Below, one piece after another: positions 9,196 to 19,700 of a DNA stretch of 64,000 bases. This stretch comes from Rhodoferax sp. (GTDB lineage: Bacteria > Pseudomonadota > Gammaproteobacteria > Burkholderiales > Burkholderiaceae_C). Position numbers and translations under genes: made by a program. The notes beneath the pieces are model-generated. The model worked only from the letters and a program-made list of their open reading frames with translations, was not told the DNA's origin and searched no databases. How positions within the stretch are numbered: position 1 is the stretch's first letter; each line of letters begins with the position of its first letter. The stretch spans positions 1,050,431 through 1,114,430 of the forward strand of contig NZ_JABBPD010000004.1 in the NCBI RefSeq assembly GCF_012927445.1. The letters are read 5' to 3'.

Positions 9196-10425
9196 ATGGA
9201 GCGCGAAGAACTTGCCGCCTGGCTGCGCCTGACGCTCACGCCGGGCGTCGGCAACGAAACCGCCCGCAAATTACTGGCGGCGTTTGGCCTGCCCGACGCG
9301 GTGTTCCGCCAGTCCAGTGCGGCGCTGCGGCAAGTGGTGAGCGCCACCGTGGCCAGCCACCTGCGCGCCGAGCCGCCCGAACTGCCGGCCTTGCTGGACC
9401 TGACCTGGACCTGGTTGCAAAACAGCGGCGAAGGCGGAGCCCAGCGTCATATCGTGGTGCTGGGGGATGCCGACTACCCGGTCTCGCTGCTGCGCATGGA
9501 AGATCCACCGCTGATGCTGTACCTACTGGGCGCCGGAGAATTTATATCAAATAGACCTCTAGCCTCCGGATTACCTGCGCAAGTAGCTACGAATTTAATA
9601 GCAAATAGCCTGGCCGCCAATCTGGCACGGAGCATTGCGGTGGTCGGCAGTCGCAACCCCACACCGCAAGGGGCGGTCAACGCCCGGCTTTTTTCCAAAG
9701 CGCTGGGGCAAGCCGGTCTGACCATCGTATCGGGCTTGGCCTTGGGCGTCGATGGTGCCGCGCACGAGGGCGCCTTGGACAGCCTGGCGCCGGGTTCCAA
9801 CCGGCTGGCCACCGTGGCCGTGGTCGGCACCGGGCTGGACCGGGTTTATCCCAAAGCACACCTTGAGCTGGCGCACCGCATCGCGCAACATGGGCTGCTC
9901 ATCAGCGAATACCCGCTGGGCACGCCGCCCTTGCCCGCCAACTTTCCCAAACGCAACCGCCTCATCGCGGGACTGACGCAGGGCACGCTGGTGATTGAAG
10001 CGGCCTTGAAGTCGGGCTCGCTCATCACGGCTCGTCTGACGGCGGAACAGGGCAAGGACGTTTTTGCCATTCCCGGCTCGATTCACTCCGCCCAGGCACG
10101 CGGCTGCCACGCGCTGATCAAGCAGGGCGCCAAACTGGTGGAATCGGCGCAGGATGTGCTGGAAGAGCTGAAACTCGACGCCGGGCCGGCGTTGGCTGTG
10201 AATCCCATCGCGGTCAAGGTCGATACGGAGAGGGCGGGCGATCTTTTCTCGACTGAAAATGCGCTGTTGGAGGCCTTGGGCTTCGATCCCGTCGGGCTGG
10301 ATGCGCTGCAAGCCCGTTGCGGCCTGGATGCTGCCAATCTGCAGGCGCAATTGATGACGCTGGAGCTTGATGGCCGGGTGGCGCGCTTGTCTGGTGGCCT
10401 GTTCCAGCGCATGACCCAGGCCTAA
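9196..10425 (+). CDS. dprA: DprA/Smf, DNA-processing protein of natural transformation
   Basis: 409 residues. DprA binds incoming single-stranded DNA and loads RecA during transformation. Order of parts: N-terminal helical (HhH-like) region with LTPGVGNETARKLL, Rossmann domain with VVGSRNPTPQG, SGLALGVDGAAHEGAL, VGTGLDRVYPKAH, ISEYPLGTPPLPANFPKRNR and GTLVIEAALKSGSLITARL, then a C-terminal winged-helix region. Between the N-terminal part and the Rossmann domain, residues about 118-138 (SNRPLASGLPAQVATNLIAN) are encoded by a copy of the dispersed repeat, giving a linker of about 20 residues not expected in the family. The reading frame is kept, so the gene is probably functional. Confidence 0.95.
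   Translation: MEREELAAWLRLTLTPGVGNETARKLLAAFGLPDAVFRQSSAALRQVVSATVASHLRAEPPELPALLDLTWTWLQNSGEGGAQRHIVVLGDADYPVSLLRMEDPPLMLYLLGAGEFISNRPLASGLPAQVATNLIANSLAANLARSIAVVGSRNPTPQGAVNARLFSKALGQAGLTIVSGLALGVDGAAHEGALDSLAPGSNRLATVAVVGTGLDRVYPKAHLELAHRIAQHGLLISEYPLGTPPLPANFPKRNRLIAGLTQGTLVIEAALKSGSLITARLTAEQGKDVFAIPGSIHSAQARGCHALIKQGAKLVESAQDVLEELKLDAGPALAVNPIAVKVDTERAGDLFSTENALLEALGFDPVGLDALQARCGLDAANLQAQLMTLELDGRVARLSGGLFQRMTQA
9545..9607 (+). repeat. Copy of the dispersed CTAGCCCCCGT repeat, in frame inside dprA
   Basis: Reads ATCAAATAGACCTCTAGCCT, then CCGGATTACCTGCGCAAGTA, then GCTACGAATTTAATAGC. The last part is the hairpin GCTA...TAGC. Its low GC content and AT-rich codons (TTA, ATA, AGA) stand out from the rest of dprA. 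It is in sense orientation and read as SNRPLASGLPAQVATNLIA. Confidence 0.85.
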
Positions 10426-10513
10426 AGCCGGAATTGAACCGGAATCAACCGCCAAGTCCACTTTGTTGCGCGGGTCATGCTTTACAGGTCGGCATTCGCG
10501 CTATATTGGGGCC

Positions 10514-11023
10514 ATGTTTGAAGTGCTTGTCTTCGTTTACGAGAATTATTGGCGCGGCGATGCCTGCCCCGAATTGGCCCATCTGGAGCGCAAATTGAAC
10601 GCGGTGGGCTTTGAGGCCGAGGAAATTCAGGACGCGCTGACTTGGCTCAACGACCTGAATCTGGCCGCCCGCGGCCTGCAGTTGCCCGCACTGGACAACG
10701 AGGCCAGCAGCAGTGCGCCCCAGCCGGACATCCAGACTTGGGCCCCGTCGCGCAACAGCATGCGCATCTACTCGATGGCCGAGCAGGCGCACTTGGGTGC
10801 GGACTGTCTCGGTTTTGTCACGTTTCTGGAAAACTCGGGCGTGTTGCCGGCGCATATGCGCGAGATCGTGATCGACCGGGCCATGGCGGCTCCCGCCGAC
10901 CCGCTCCCGCTGGACGATCTCAAGATCATCGTGCTGATGGTGTTCTGGAGTCTGGGTCAGGAACCCGACCCGCTGATACTCGACGAGTTGTGCGACGACA
11001 CTTCCAACCGGCTGGCCCACTGA
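10514..11023 (+). CDS. smg: Smg/DUF494 family protein
   Basis: 169 residues. This small cytoplasmic family of unknown molecular function is almost always encoded just downstream of dprA, as here (88 bases after it). I started at the ATG giving MFEVLVFVYENYWRGDACPE, the conserved N-terminus; the upstream extension in frame is not conserved-looking. Other family text: MRIYSMAEQAHLGADCLGFV and a C-terminal LDDLKIIVLMVFW helix. topA, its frequent downstream partner, is absent; a convergent DUF1631 gene follows after 18 bases. Confidence 0.9.
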   Translation: MFEVLVFVYENYWRGDACPELAHLERKLNAVGFEAEEIQDALTWLNDLNLAARGLQLPALDNEASSSAPQPDIQTWAPSRNSMRIYSMAEQAHLGADCLGFVTFLENSGVLPAHMREIVIDRAMAAPADPLPLDDLKIIVLMVFWSLGQEPDPLILDELCDDTSNRLAH

Positions 11024-11041
11024 GGCCGTGCTAATTTCACA

Positions 11042-13441
11042 CTAACCCAACAGCCGTTCCGGATTGGCTTCCAGCTTGCCCAGCGCATCGCGTGTGGCGC
11101 GCACAGTCAGCGCTTCCTCTTCTTGCGGCAAAAGCAGGCCCGCCTGTAAATAAGCCGCCAGGCGTCCGGCCTGAACCAGATAACTGTGGCCGTCGGTGGA
11201 CGCAAACAAATTCAAATGCTTGCGGTCGCTGCGCCACACGAATTGCACCTGGGCCACCCGGCCGTTATGGTCCAGCGTAAACCAGGAGCCCAATTCCAGT
11301 TCCTGCGCCCAGGCCTGCATCGCCGCAATCGGCTTGGAGCCGCCATCGGCCACCACATCAATCTTGTCGGCTTCAATGCCCAGCATCAGCTCGATGCTCT
11401 GGGCATCGAGGGGCAGGTCCCCCATCATGCCTTCATCGCTGACAAAGTCTTCCAGGTTGGCCAGGCGTTCGGCCATGGCCTGAATCTGCTCGTTGGGAAT
11501 GGCCTGGGTCTTGGACAGAAACGCATCCGCCAGGATGTCGCTGACCGTCTTGATATGCGCCTCCTGCTCGGACGGCGCCACGCCCAGCAAGGACATGCCG
11601 GCGCGCAATTTGTGCAGGAGCTGCGGTAGATCCTGAATCACGCGGGCCCGATCACTGCGATTGGGTTTGGCGCTGGCCGCCCAGACCAAGTCGCTGGCCG
11701 ATTTTTTCAGCCCCAGGGTTTCCGCATGCTGCGGGCCTTTGCGCACGGCCGCCACGGCCAGCACCTCGGCCCAGACCTTGAAGAGAAAATTGCGAATCTC
11801 CTCGCGCACCGGCATGTCTTTGAGCATGTTGCGCATCTCAATCGTGTACTGGATCGTGAGCGTTTCCTTTTCCTCGACCTGCTGCGCCAGAGTGACCAGC
11901 TTTTGGGTCGAAGCCTTGCCGGTTAAAAACTGCGCCAGAAACTTCTGAAACTCGTCATACACCAGCTGGTAGACACGCTTGCCGGTCTCGGGATACTGCT
12001 CAATCACCTGCACCACCCGCTTGATCTCCTGCTCCAGCGCACTGCCTTTGATGCCGCTGGCGTCAAACCCCATCACACACGACCCCATGCGGTCGATCAA
12101 CTGCCGGGCCGGGTGACTCAGCGTGCCAAAGAAGTCCGGCTCGGCCAGCGCCACGCGCAGCACCGGCATTTGCAGGCGCGCAAACCACACCCGAATCTCC
12201 GGCGGAATGCGATCTTCCTGCAAGATGGCCTGAAACATCAGCGCCACAATCTCGATCGTCGCCTTTTCGCTTTGGGTTTCGGCCTTGTTTTTGAGTTCGG
12301 TCGAGCGTTGCCGTAACTCGACCGCCACCCGGGCTACGCCCGCCGGGCTGTAATCTTCCAGGACAGTGCCGCTGCCCGAGTACTGGCCGGCTGGTTGTGA
12401 ACGCACCGCCATGGCCGCCGCCAGCGCGGGTGACGGTGGCTGGTAGTGCGTGGCTTCAAAATCTGTCCCACCCGAGCCTATCAACAAACGCTTGAGTTGC
12501 CCCAAGACACCCTGCGCCCGACTCCGCGCCCGCGCGAGCGGCGTGGTCGAGGTCATCAGGCGGGTTTCGTCCGAGGCGCTGCCATAGCCGGAGCTTTGCC
12601 GTCCCGGTGATCCGGCGGCCTGCCCCCAGCCCAGTCGCCCGCCAAAGGCGGACCCTGATGGCGGCCTGGCCTGGCCCGCCGACCCTGCGACGTTGGCATC
12701 AAAGCCAGCCTGTCCCGAGTCGGCGCCGGCGGGTTTTTCCCCTGGCGCTTGGCGGGAGACGGCGGCCGGGCTCCCCCGGGAGGGTGCCGCGGGAATGCGT
12801 TTGACACGGTCCTTCAACTCGATCGTGGGCAGCACACCCTGCTTGATCAAAAACGCATTGGCATTGGCGTAGGCCTGCGTCAGGCGCTCGCTCAGGAGCT
12901 TGAGCGCCAGGTCGTTCACCATCGACCAGGCCTCGCGGGGCATACCCGCGTCAGCCCACTGCTCGACGATCACCAGAAGCAGCACTTCGGGCTGCAGAAT
13001 ATCGTGGGCTTCGAGCTCTTCCAATCTTTCCAGCAGTTTGATCCGGACGCGCAGATCATTCAGCTCGGCACTGACGTTTTCCAGCACGCCCAGCACCAGC
13101 CGGGACGCCGTGATTTTGTTCTCCATCACGTCGGTGCTGACCAGTTCAAACCCTTCATCCGGCGTCTTCTTGGCAGCGGACGTCACCGGGCGCGTCAAAG
13201 CGGCCTGCCAGGCGTTCAGGGTGCCGTCCACCCACTCGGTCCGCCGGCTCTGGTAAAAAGTCCAGGCGTCGCGCCGGTTTTGCATTTCACGCGACGGGGC
13301 CGATTCGCTCATCAGGCTGGTGAGTCGCTCCTGCACCGCGGTCGCCAACTCCGCCATGGCGTGGCTGGCCTCTGCGACAAAGCGCCTACGCGTCTCTTGA
13401 GCGAGCAGGACGCGTTGCGCAAAAGAGGCTTGAGTGGCCAT
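11042..13441 (-). CDS. DUF1631 family protein (function unknown)
   Basis: 799 residues, soluble, no signal peptide. The sequence matches my memory of the DUF1631 family, a large protein common in Beta- and Gammaproteobacteria, at times misnamed thymidine phosphorylase. The N-terminal part is helical (about 1-210), followed by a low-complexity Gly/Ser/Pro/Ala linker (about 213-330), then a long helical segment and a C-terminal part (about 700-799) with GSWFTLDHNGRVAQVQFVWR, a beta pattern reminiscent of PilZ-like or SH3-like folds. The stop lies 14 bases before secF reading in the same direction, so the two strands do not conflict. I cannot give a biochemical role. Confidence 0.8.
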   Translation of the reverse strand: MATQASFAQRVLLAQETRRRFVAEASHAMAELATAVQERLTSLMSESAPSREMQNRRDAWTFYQSRRTEWVDGTLNAWQAALTRPVTSAAKKTPDEGFELVSTDVMENKITASRLVLGVLENVSAELNDLRVRIKLLERLEELEAHDILQPEVLLLVIVEQWADAGMPREAWSMVNDLALKLLSERLTQAYANANAFLIKQGVLPTIELKDRVKRIPAAPSRGSPAAVSRQAPGEKPAGADSGQAGFDANVAGSAGQARPPSGSAFGGRLGWGQAAGSPGRQSSGYGSASDETRLMTSTTPLARARSRAQGVLGQLKRLLIGSGGTDFEATHYQPPSPALAAAMAVRSQPAGQYSGSGTVLEDYSPAGVARVAVELRQRSTELKNKAETQSEKATIEIVALMFQAILQEDRIPPEIRVWFARLQMPVLRVALAEPDFFGTLSHPARQLIDRMGSCVMGFDASGIKGSALEQEIKRVVQVIEQYPETGKRVYQLVYDEFQKFLAQFLTGKASTQKLVTLAQQVEEKETLTIQYTIEMRNMLKDMPVREEIRNFLFKVWAEVLAVAAVRKGPQHAETLGLKKSASDLVWAASAKPNRSDRARVIQDLPQLLHKLRAGMSLLGVAPSEQEAHIKTVSDILADAFLSKTQAIPNEQIQAMAERLANLEDFVSDEGMMGDLPLDAQSIELMLGIEADKIDVVADGGSKPIAAMQAWAQELELGSWFTLDHNGRVAQVQFVWRSDRKHLNLFASTDGHSYLVQAGRLAAYLQAGLLLPQEEEALTVRATRDALGKLEANPERLLG

Positions 13442-13455
13442 AGCTCAGTGTCGGG

Positions 13456-14409
13456 TCAGACCGTGGCACCCGCGTTGGGGTCGTTCGGGTCTTCGTCTTT
13501 CTTGGCGCCGCCCTTGATCAGGTCTTCGCGCTGAATTCCCAGCCACATGGCAATGGCCGCCGCCACAAAAACCGAAGAATAAATACCAAACAGAATGCCA
13601 ATGGTCAAGGCCAAGGCAAAGTAATGCAGCGTGGCGCCCCCAAAAACCAGCATGGACAGCACCATCAACTGGGTTGACCCGTGCGTGATGATGGTCCGGC
13701 TGATGGTCGAGGTGATGGCGCTATCAATGATTTGCATCGTGTCCATCTTGCGATACCGCCTGAAATTCTCCCGGATTCGGTCAAAGATCACGACCGACTC
13801 ATTCACCGAATACCCCAGCACCGCCAGCACCGCCGCCAGCACGGGAAGGGAGAACTCCCACTGGAAGAAAGCAAAAAAGCCCAGGATGATGATGACGTCA
13901 TGCAAATTGGCAATGATGGCCGCCACGGCGAACTTCCATTCAAACCGGATCGCCAGATAAATCATGATGCCGACCACCACGGAGGCCAGCGCCTTGAGGC
14001 CATCAGTGGCCAACTCGTCCCCGACCTGCGGCCCGACAAACTCGCTACGGCGCATGGTGGCGGTTGGGTCCACCACCTTGAGCGCGGCCATGACGCGGTC
14101 GCTTTGCTGGGCGGAACTGACGCCCTTTTGCACCGGCATGCGAATCAACACGTCGCGCGCGGTGCCAAAGTTTTGCACCTGCACATCGCTCAGGCCCAGC
14201 GTTGCCACCGTGCTGCGAACGACATTCAAGTCAGCGGGTTGCGAGTAGCTGACCTCCATCAAGGTGCCGCCGGTGAACTCCACCGACAGGTGTAAACCCC
14301 GGGTAAACAGGAAGAACACCGCCGCCAAAAAGGTGATGAGCGAGACGAGATTGAAGATGAGCGCATGCCGCATGAACGGAATGTCGCGTTTGATTTTGAA
14401 AAATTCCAT
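13456..14409 (-). CDS. secF: SecF, protein translocase accessory subunit
   Basis: 317 residues with six expected transmembrane segments. With SecD and YajC it uses the proton gradient to help pull proteins through SecYEG. Family marks: SVEFTGGTLMEVSY after the first helix, and LGYSVNESVVIFDRIRENFR in the membrane domain. The tail is acidic and charged (KGGAKKDEDPNDPN). It is third in the yajC-secD-secF order, 12 bases after secD. Confidence 0.96.
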   Translation of the reverse strand: MEFFKIKRDIPFMRHALIFNLVSLITFLAAVFFLFTRGLHLSVEFTGGTLMEVSYSQPADLNVVRSTVATLGLSDVQVQNFGTARDVLIRMPVQKGVSSAQQSDRVMAALKVVDPTATMRRSEFVGPQVGDELATDGLKALASVVVGIMIYLAIRFEWKFAVAAIIANLHDVIIILGFFAFFQWEFSLPVLAAVLAVLGYSVNESVVIFDRIRENFRRYRKMDTMQIIDSAITSTISRTIITHGSTQLMVLSMLVFGGATLHYFALALTIGILFGIYSSVFVAAAIAMWLGIQREDLIKGGAKKDEDPNDPNAGATV

Positions 14410-14421
14410 GACTACTTTCCC

Positions 14422-16302
14422 TTAGTTCGACTTGACCTGAGTCCCGGACTCCGGGCGCCAAACCGTACCAATTGACACGCTTTTGAGCTTGTTTTGACGA
14501 CCGTACCACAAGTTGACCAAGCCTCTGGAGAAGAATACGCCGGAAAACATGCTGGTCAAAATGCCGAGCACGTGCACCACGGCAAAGCCGCGCACCGGTC
14601 CGGAACCAAAGGTCAGCAGGGCCAGCCCGGCAATCAGGGTGGTGACGTTGGAGTCCAGAATGGTGGCCCAGGCCCGGTCATACCCGGCGTGGATGGCGGC
14701 TTGCGCCGACGCCCCATTGCGCAACTCTTCCCGCACCCGCTCATTGATCAGCACGTTGGCGTCAATCGCCATCCCCAGCACCAGCGCCATGGCCGCCATG
14801 CCGGGCAGGGTCAGGGTGGCCTGCAGCATGGACAACACCGCCACCAGCAGCAGCAAATTCACGGCCAGGGCCACGCTGGAGAACACGCCAAACAGCATGT
14901 AATACAGGCACATGAAGACCGCCACCGCCGCAAAGCCCCAGGTGACGCTGTGAAAGCCCTTGGCAATGTTTTCGGCTCCCAGACTCGGGCCGATCGTGGT
15001 TTCTTCGATGATTTCCATCGGCGCCGCCAAGGAGCCGGCGCGCAGCAGCAGGGCGGTATCGGTGGCTTCCATCGCCGTCATACGGCCGGAAATCTGCACT
15101 CGTCCGCCACTGATCTCGGAGCGGATCACCGGGGCGGTGACCACTTCGCCCTTGCCCTTTTCAAACAACACGATGGCCATGCGCTTGCCGATGCTCTCGC
15201 GCGTGACATCCCGGAAAATACGGGCGCCCTTGGCGTCCAGCGTCAAGTTGACCACCGCTTCTTGCGTCTGGCTGTCAAAACCGGGCTGGGCATCCGTCAG
15301 GTTTTCACCGGTCAAGATGACCTGCTTTTTCACGATGACGGGCTGACCACTGCGTTCCAGGAAGCGCTCGGCACCAAACGGCACCGCACCCGTGCCGCTC
15401 TCGGCCGCGCGGGCTTCACCGCTTTCATCCACCATGCGCACTTCCAGCGTGGCGGTGCGACCCAGAATGTCTTTGGCCTTGGCCGTATCCTGCACGCCCG
15501 GCAGCTGCACCACAATGCGGTCCAGCCCCTGCTGCTGAATCACCGGCTCGGCCACACCCAGCTCATTGATGCGGTTGTGCAGGGTCGTGATATTTTGTTT
15601 GAGCGACTGATCCTGCACCCGGCGTGCCGCCTCGGGCTTGATGGAGGCCGTCAGCTTGAATTCGGTGCCGTCCGCTGCATCCACGGTTTGCAGATCGGCA
15701 AACTGGTCCTGAATGAGCGCTTTGGCAGTCGCCAGCGTGGCGGTATCGCGAAAGCGCACTTCGATCGTCTGACCGTTGCGGTTGATGCCGCTATGGCGCA
15801 CATTCTTCTCGCGCAGACTGGTACGGATGTCACCGGCCAACGATTCGGCCCGCTTGGTCAGCGCCGCCTGCATGTCGACTTGCAGCATGAAGTGCACGCC
15901 ACCCCGCAAATCCAGTCCCAGATACATGGGGAAAGCATGCAACGCCGTGAGCCAGGTCGGCGAACGGGACAGCAAATTGAGCGCCACCACATAACCGGCA
16001 TTACCCGCGTCGGGAATCAGCGCCTTTTGAATGGCGTCCTTGGCTTTGAGCTGCGTCTCGGTGTCACCAAAACGCGCTTTGATCGAGGCGCCATCCAGCG
16101 TCACCAGATCCGCCGTCAGGCCGGCCGTTTTAAGCGCTTCTTCAACCAGCGCCTGCGTGTTGCTGTCCACCTTGACCGCCACTTTGGCCGCCGACACCTG
16201 CACCGCAGGCGCTTCACCAAAAAAATTAGGCAGGGTATACAAGATCCCCACCACCAGCGCGATCACGATGATCGCGTACTTCCATATCGGGTAACGATTC
16301 AT
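14422..16302 (-). CDS. secD: SecD, protein translocase accessory subunit
   Basis: 626 residues, normal for the proteobacterial form. One N-terminal membrane helix (about 7-25) is followed by a large periplasmic region and five C-terminal helices. Family motifs: YLGLDLRGGVHFMLQVD, a P1 base region with NRINELGVAEPVIQQQGLDR, and GMAIDANVLINERVREEL. The start MNRYPIWKYAIIVIALVVG is conserved. It lies 28 bases after yajC and before secF. The tgt-queA genes that often precede this operon are not here; an oxidoreductase gene lies upstream instead. Confidence 0.97.
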   Translation of the reverse strand: MNRYPIWKYAIIVIALVVGILYTLPNFFGEAPAVQVSAAKVAVKVDSNTQALVEEALKTAGLTADLVTLDGASIKARFGDTETQLKAKDAIQKALIPDAGNAGYVVALNLLSRSPTWLTALHAFPMYLGLDLRGGVHFMLQVDMQAALTKRAESLAGDIRTSLREKNVRHSGINRNGQTIEVRFRDTATLATAKALIQDQFADLQTVDAADGTEFKLTASIKPEAARRVQDQSLKQNITTLHNRINELGVAEPVIQQQGLDRIVVQLPGVQDTAKAKDILGRTATLEVRMVDESGEARAAESGTGAVPFGAERFLERSGQPVIVKKQVILTGENLTDAQPGFDSQTQEAVVNLTLDAKGARIFRDVTRESIGKRMAIVLFEKGKGEVVTAPVIRSEISGGRVQISGRMTAMEATDTALLLRAGSLAAPMEIIEETTIGPSLGAENIAKGFHSVTWGFAAVAVFMCLYYMLFGVFSSVALAVNLLLLVAVLSMLQATLTLPGMAAMALVLGMAIDANVLINERVREELRNGASAQAAIHAGYDRAWATILDSNVTTLIAGLALLTFGSGPVRGFAVVHVLGILTSMFSGVFFSRGLVNLWYGRQNKLKSVSIGTVWRPESGTQVKSN

Positions 16303-16330
16303 GATCGAGCTTTATCTGTGAACGCTGGGC

Positions 16331-16669
16331 TTACTTGATGCTGCCCTTGGGCAAAACCTGTACCACGGCACTGCGCTGGATTTGAATCTCAACGCCGGTG
16401 GCGACTTCCAGTGTCACATAGCTGTCACCCAGTTTGGTCACTGTGCCCAGCAGGCCGCCGCCGGTGGCGACTTCGTCACCCTTGGCCAGCGCGTCGATCA
16501 TGGCGCGGTGTTCTTTTTGTTTTTTCATCTGCGGACGAATCATTACAAAGTAAAGCACCACAAACATCAGCACCAGAGGCAGCATGCTCATGAGCGTAGA
16601 TTGCATATCGCTGCCGGCAGCGGCAGCAGGAACGGTTTGAGCAAAAGCGGAAGAAATGAACACGGACAA
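16331..16669 (-). CDS. yajC: YajC, Sec translocase accessory protein
   Basis: 112 residues with one transmembrane segment (about 27-45, LMSMLPLVLMFVVLYFVMIR) and the classic RPQMKKQKEHRAMIDALAKG after it, then DEVATGGGLLGTVTKL. It binds SecDF in the inner membrane. It is first of the yajC-secD-secF operon; its promoter must lie in the 119 bases between it and the oxidoreductase gene end. Confidence 0.96.
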   Translation of the reverse strand: MSVFISSAFAQTVPAAAAGSDMQSTLMSMLPLVLMFVVLYFVMIRPQMKKQKEHRAMIDALAKGDEVATGGGLLGTVTKLGDSYVTLEVATGVEIQIQRSAVVQVLPKGSIK

Positions 16670-16788
16670 CTCCAGAAATTAAATTTATCAGGGATAACAA
16701 CACGCACGGCCTTTTTCTGCACATGGCTGTGCAAAAGACAGGCAACCCGTCATTGTATGCGGGGCCTGCCCGGCCCTGTCGAGACGCC

Positions 16789-19700
16789 TCAAGCCGATTT
16801 TTGGGCGGCCTGGGGACTGCGGAACTGGGCCAGCTGGCCGTCCCAATTTTGGCGTGCAGCCTGGAGATGGCGCGCCTTCACGTGGCCGAAACCCCTAATT
16901 TGCTCAGGGATACGGGCCACTTCCAGCGCCACTTGGTAGCGCTCCCGCTGAAGCTCCTGCGGCTGCGCCAAATGCTGGGCGCTGGTCAGCACGCTCAATA
17001 TTTCGTCCAGACTGGCCCGGTAGTCGGTGATCAAGGCCCGCTCCTGCTGGCGCTCGTCCGTCCGGCCAAAAATATCCAGCGCGGTCCCGCGCAGGCCCTT
17101 GAGCCGGGCCAGCACTTTGAAGGCCGTCAACATGACCGGACCAAATTGCTGCTTCTGCAACTCGCCCTTTTCATTTTTCTTGGCCAGCAGGGGCGGTGCC
17201 AGGTGGTAGTTGAGCTTGAAGTCGCCTTCAAACATGGCGTTGATTTTGGCGTGGAAGGCGCCGTCGGTGTGCAGGCGCGCCACCTCGTACTCATCCTTGT
17301 ACGCCATGAGCTTGAACAGGTAGCGGGCGACGGCCTCGGTCAGCGCCAGCTTCTTCTCGCCATTGGACTCCTCCACTGCCCGCACCTTCTGCACGAAAGT
17401 TTGGTAGCTTTCAGCGTAGGCGGCATTCTGGTACGCGGTCAAGAACGCAACCCGTTTGGCAATCAGATCCTCCAGTGAGCTGCGTTTGACAAAGGCCACC
17501 ACCTGCCCCGGGTTGAGCAACTTCTCAAACGCCGCGCCATCGTGCGCCGCGCGGCGACCCCACTCAAAGGCGGTCTTGTTGTTTTCCACCGCGACCGCAT
17601 TGAGTTCTATGGCCCGGATCAGCGAGGTTTTTTCCAACGGAATCCAGCCTTTTTGCCAGGCGTAGCCGAGCATCATCGGGTTGGTGTAAATGCTGTCGCC
17701 CATCAGTTGGGTGGCGGCCGCATCGGCATTAAAAGCGCCGACGGCCTCCAAGCCCACCGCCCGGACGACCTCACTGACGCAAGCTTCGGCCGGGTTGACC
17801 CAGTTGGCATTGGTGACAAAAGCCGCCGTTGGCGCGGCGTGCGAGTTGAGCGCCACCTGGGTGCGCCCCGCGCGCATGCGCAGCACCGTGTCCTTGGCGG
17901 CCGCCACGATCGGGTCGCAGCCAATGATGAGATCGGCAGCGGCCATGCTGACGCGGGTGGTGCGAAGGGCGTCCTGACGCGCCCCGATCAGCACATGGCT
18001 CCAGGTGGCACCGCCCTTTTGCGCCAAACCGCCAGCATCCTGGGTCACGATGCCCTTGCCTTCCAGGTGCGCCGCCACACCCAGTAACTGGCCAATGGTG
18101 ATGACGCCGGTACCCCCAACGCCCGCCACCACAATGCCCCAAACCTTGCCGTCCACGCCCTCGACGGACGGCAGCACCGGCTCCGGCAACCCGCCCAACT
18201 CAAACGGCGAGGGCCCCTGACCTTTGGCCTTTTTCTTGAGCTGGCCGCCTTCCACCGTGACGAAACTCGGGCAGAAGCCCTTGACGCATGAATAGTCCTT
18301 GTTGCAGGTGCTCTGGTTGATCTGGCGCTTGCGCCCGAACTCGGTCTCCAGCGGCTCAACGCTCAGGCAATTGGACTGCACACTGCAGTCGCCACAGCCT
18401 TCGCACACCAGCTCATTGATCACCACGCGCTTGGCCGGGTCGACCAGGCTGCCCCGCTTGCGCCGGCGGCGTTTCTCGGTGGCACAGGTCTGGTCGTAAA
18501 TGATGACCGTGGTGCCTTTGATCTCGCGGAACTCGCGCTGGATGCGGTCCAACTCGTCGCGATGGTGCACCGCCACACCATCTACCAGTTTCACGCCCTC
18601 GTACTTTTCGGGCTCATCCGTCACGACCACAATTTTGATGGCGCCTTCGGCCTGCAGGCTCTGGGCAATCTGCACCACCGAATGGCCTTCCGGTCGCTCG
18701 CCCACCTGCTGGCCACCGGTCATGGCGACCGCGTCGTTGTACAGAATCTTGTAGGTGATGTTGACCCCCGAGGCAATGGTCTGGCGGATCGCCAGCAAGC
18801 CACTGTGGAAGTAGGTGCCATCACCCAAGTTGGCAAACATGTGCTGGTCGTGGCTGAACGGCTGCTGGCCGACCCACGGCACGCCCTCGCCGCCCATCTG
18901 GGTAAAGCCGACAGTGGCGCGGTCCATCCAGATTGTCATGAAGTGGCAGCCAATGCCGGCCATGGCGCGCGAACCGTCCGGCACCTTGGTGCTGGTGTTG
19001 TGCGGGCAGCCCGAACAAAACCACGGTTGCCGTTCGGCCTGGACTTCAATCACCTGCATCGCGCTTTCTTTGGCCGCCAAGATCGCCAGTTGGGCATCAA
19101 GGCGGGCGCCGATGTCCGCGCTCACGCCCAGCTTCTTCAAGCGCTGGGCAATGGCGCGGGCAATGATGGCCGGCGACAGGTCGGCATTGGCGCGCAGCAG
19201 CGCGTTGGCGGTCGGATTCGGGTTCGACCACTCACCGCCACTGAACTCGCCTTCGCCCTCGTTGAACTTGCCCAGCACATTGGGCCGCACGTCGGCACGC
19301 CAGTTGTAGAGTTCTTCTTTCAGCTGGTATTCGATAACCTGGCGCTTTTCTTCAATGACCAGAATTTCCTGCAGCCCGGTGGCGAACTCGCGGGTGAGCT
19401 GGGCTTCCAGCGGCCACACCACGCCAACCTTGTGCAGGCGAATGCCCACTTGCTGGCAGGTGGCATCGTCCAGCCCCAAGTCGATCAAGGCCTGGCGCGT
19501 GTCGTTGTAGGCCTTGCCCGAGGCAATCAAACCCAGGCGATCATGCGGGCCTTCAATCACGTTGTAGTTCAGGCGGTTGGCCCGGATATAGGCCAGCGCG
19601 GCGTACCACTTGTAATGGAACAGACGGGCCTCTTGCTCCAATGCCTGATCGGGCCAGCGAATGTGCAGGCCGCCGGGCGGCATCTCGAAATCGGTCGGAA

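Noticed and set aside
14494..16338. 614-codon open frame antisense to secD, and similar long antisense frames over fba, the oxidoreductase and yhdP
   Set aside because: Same codon-bias artefact; no recognisable domains and the sense genes are certain.
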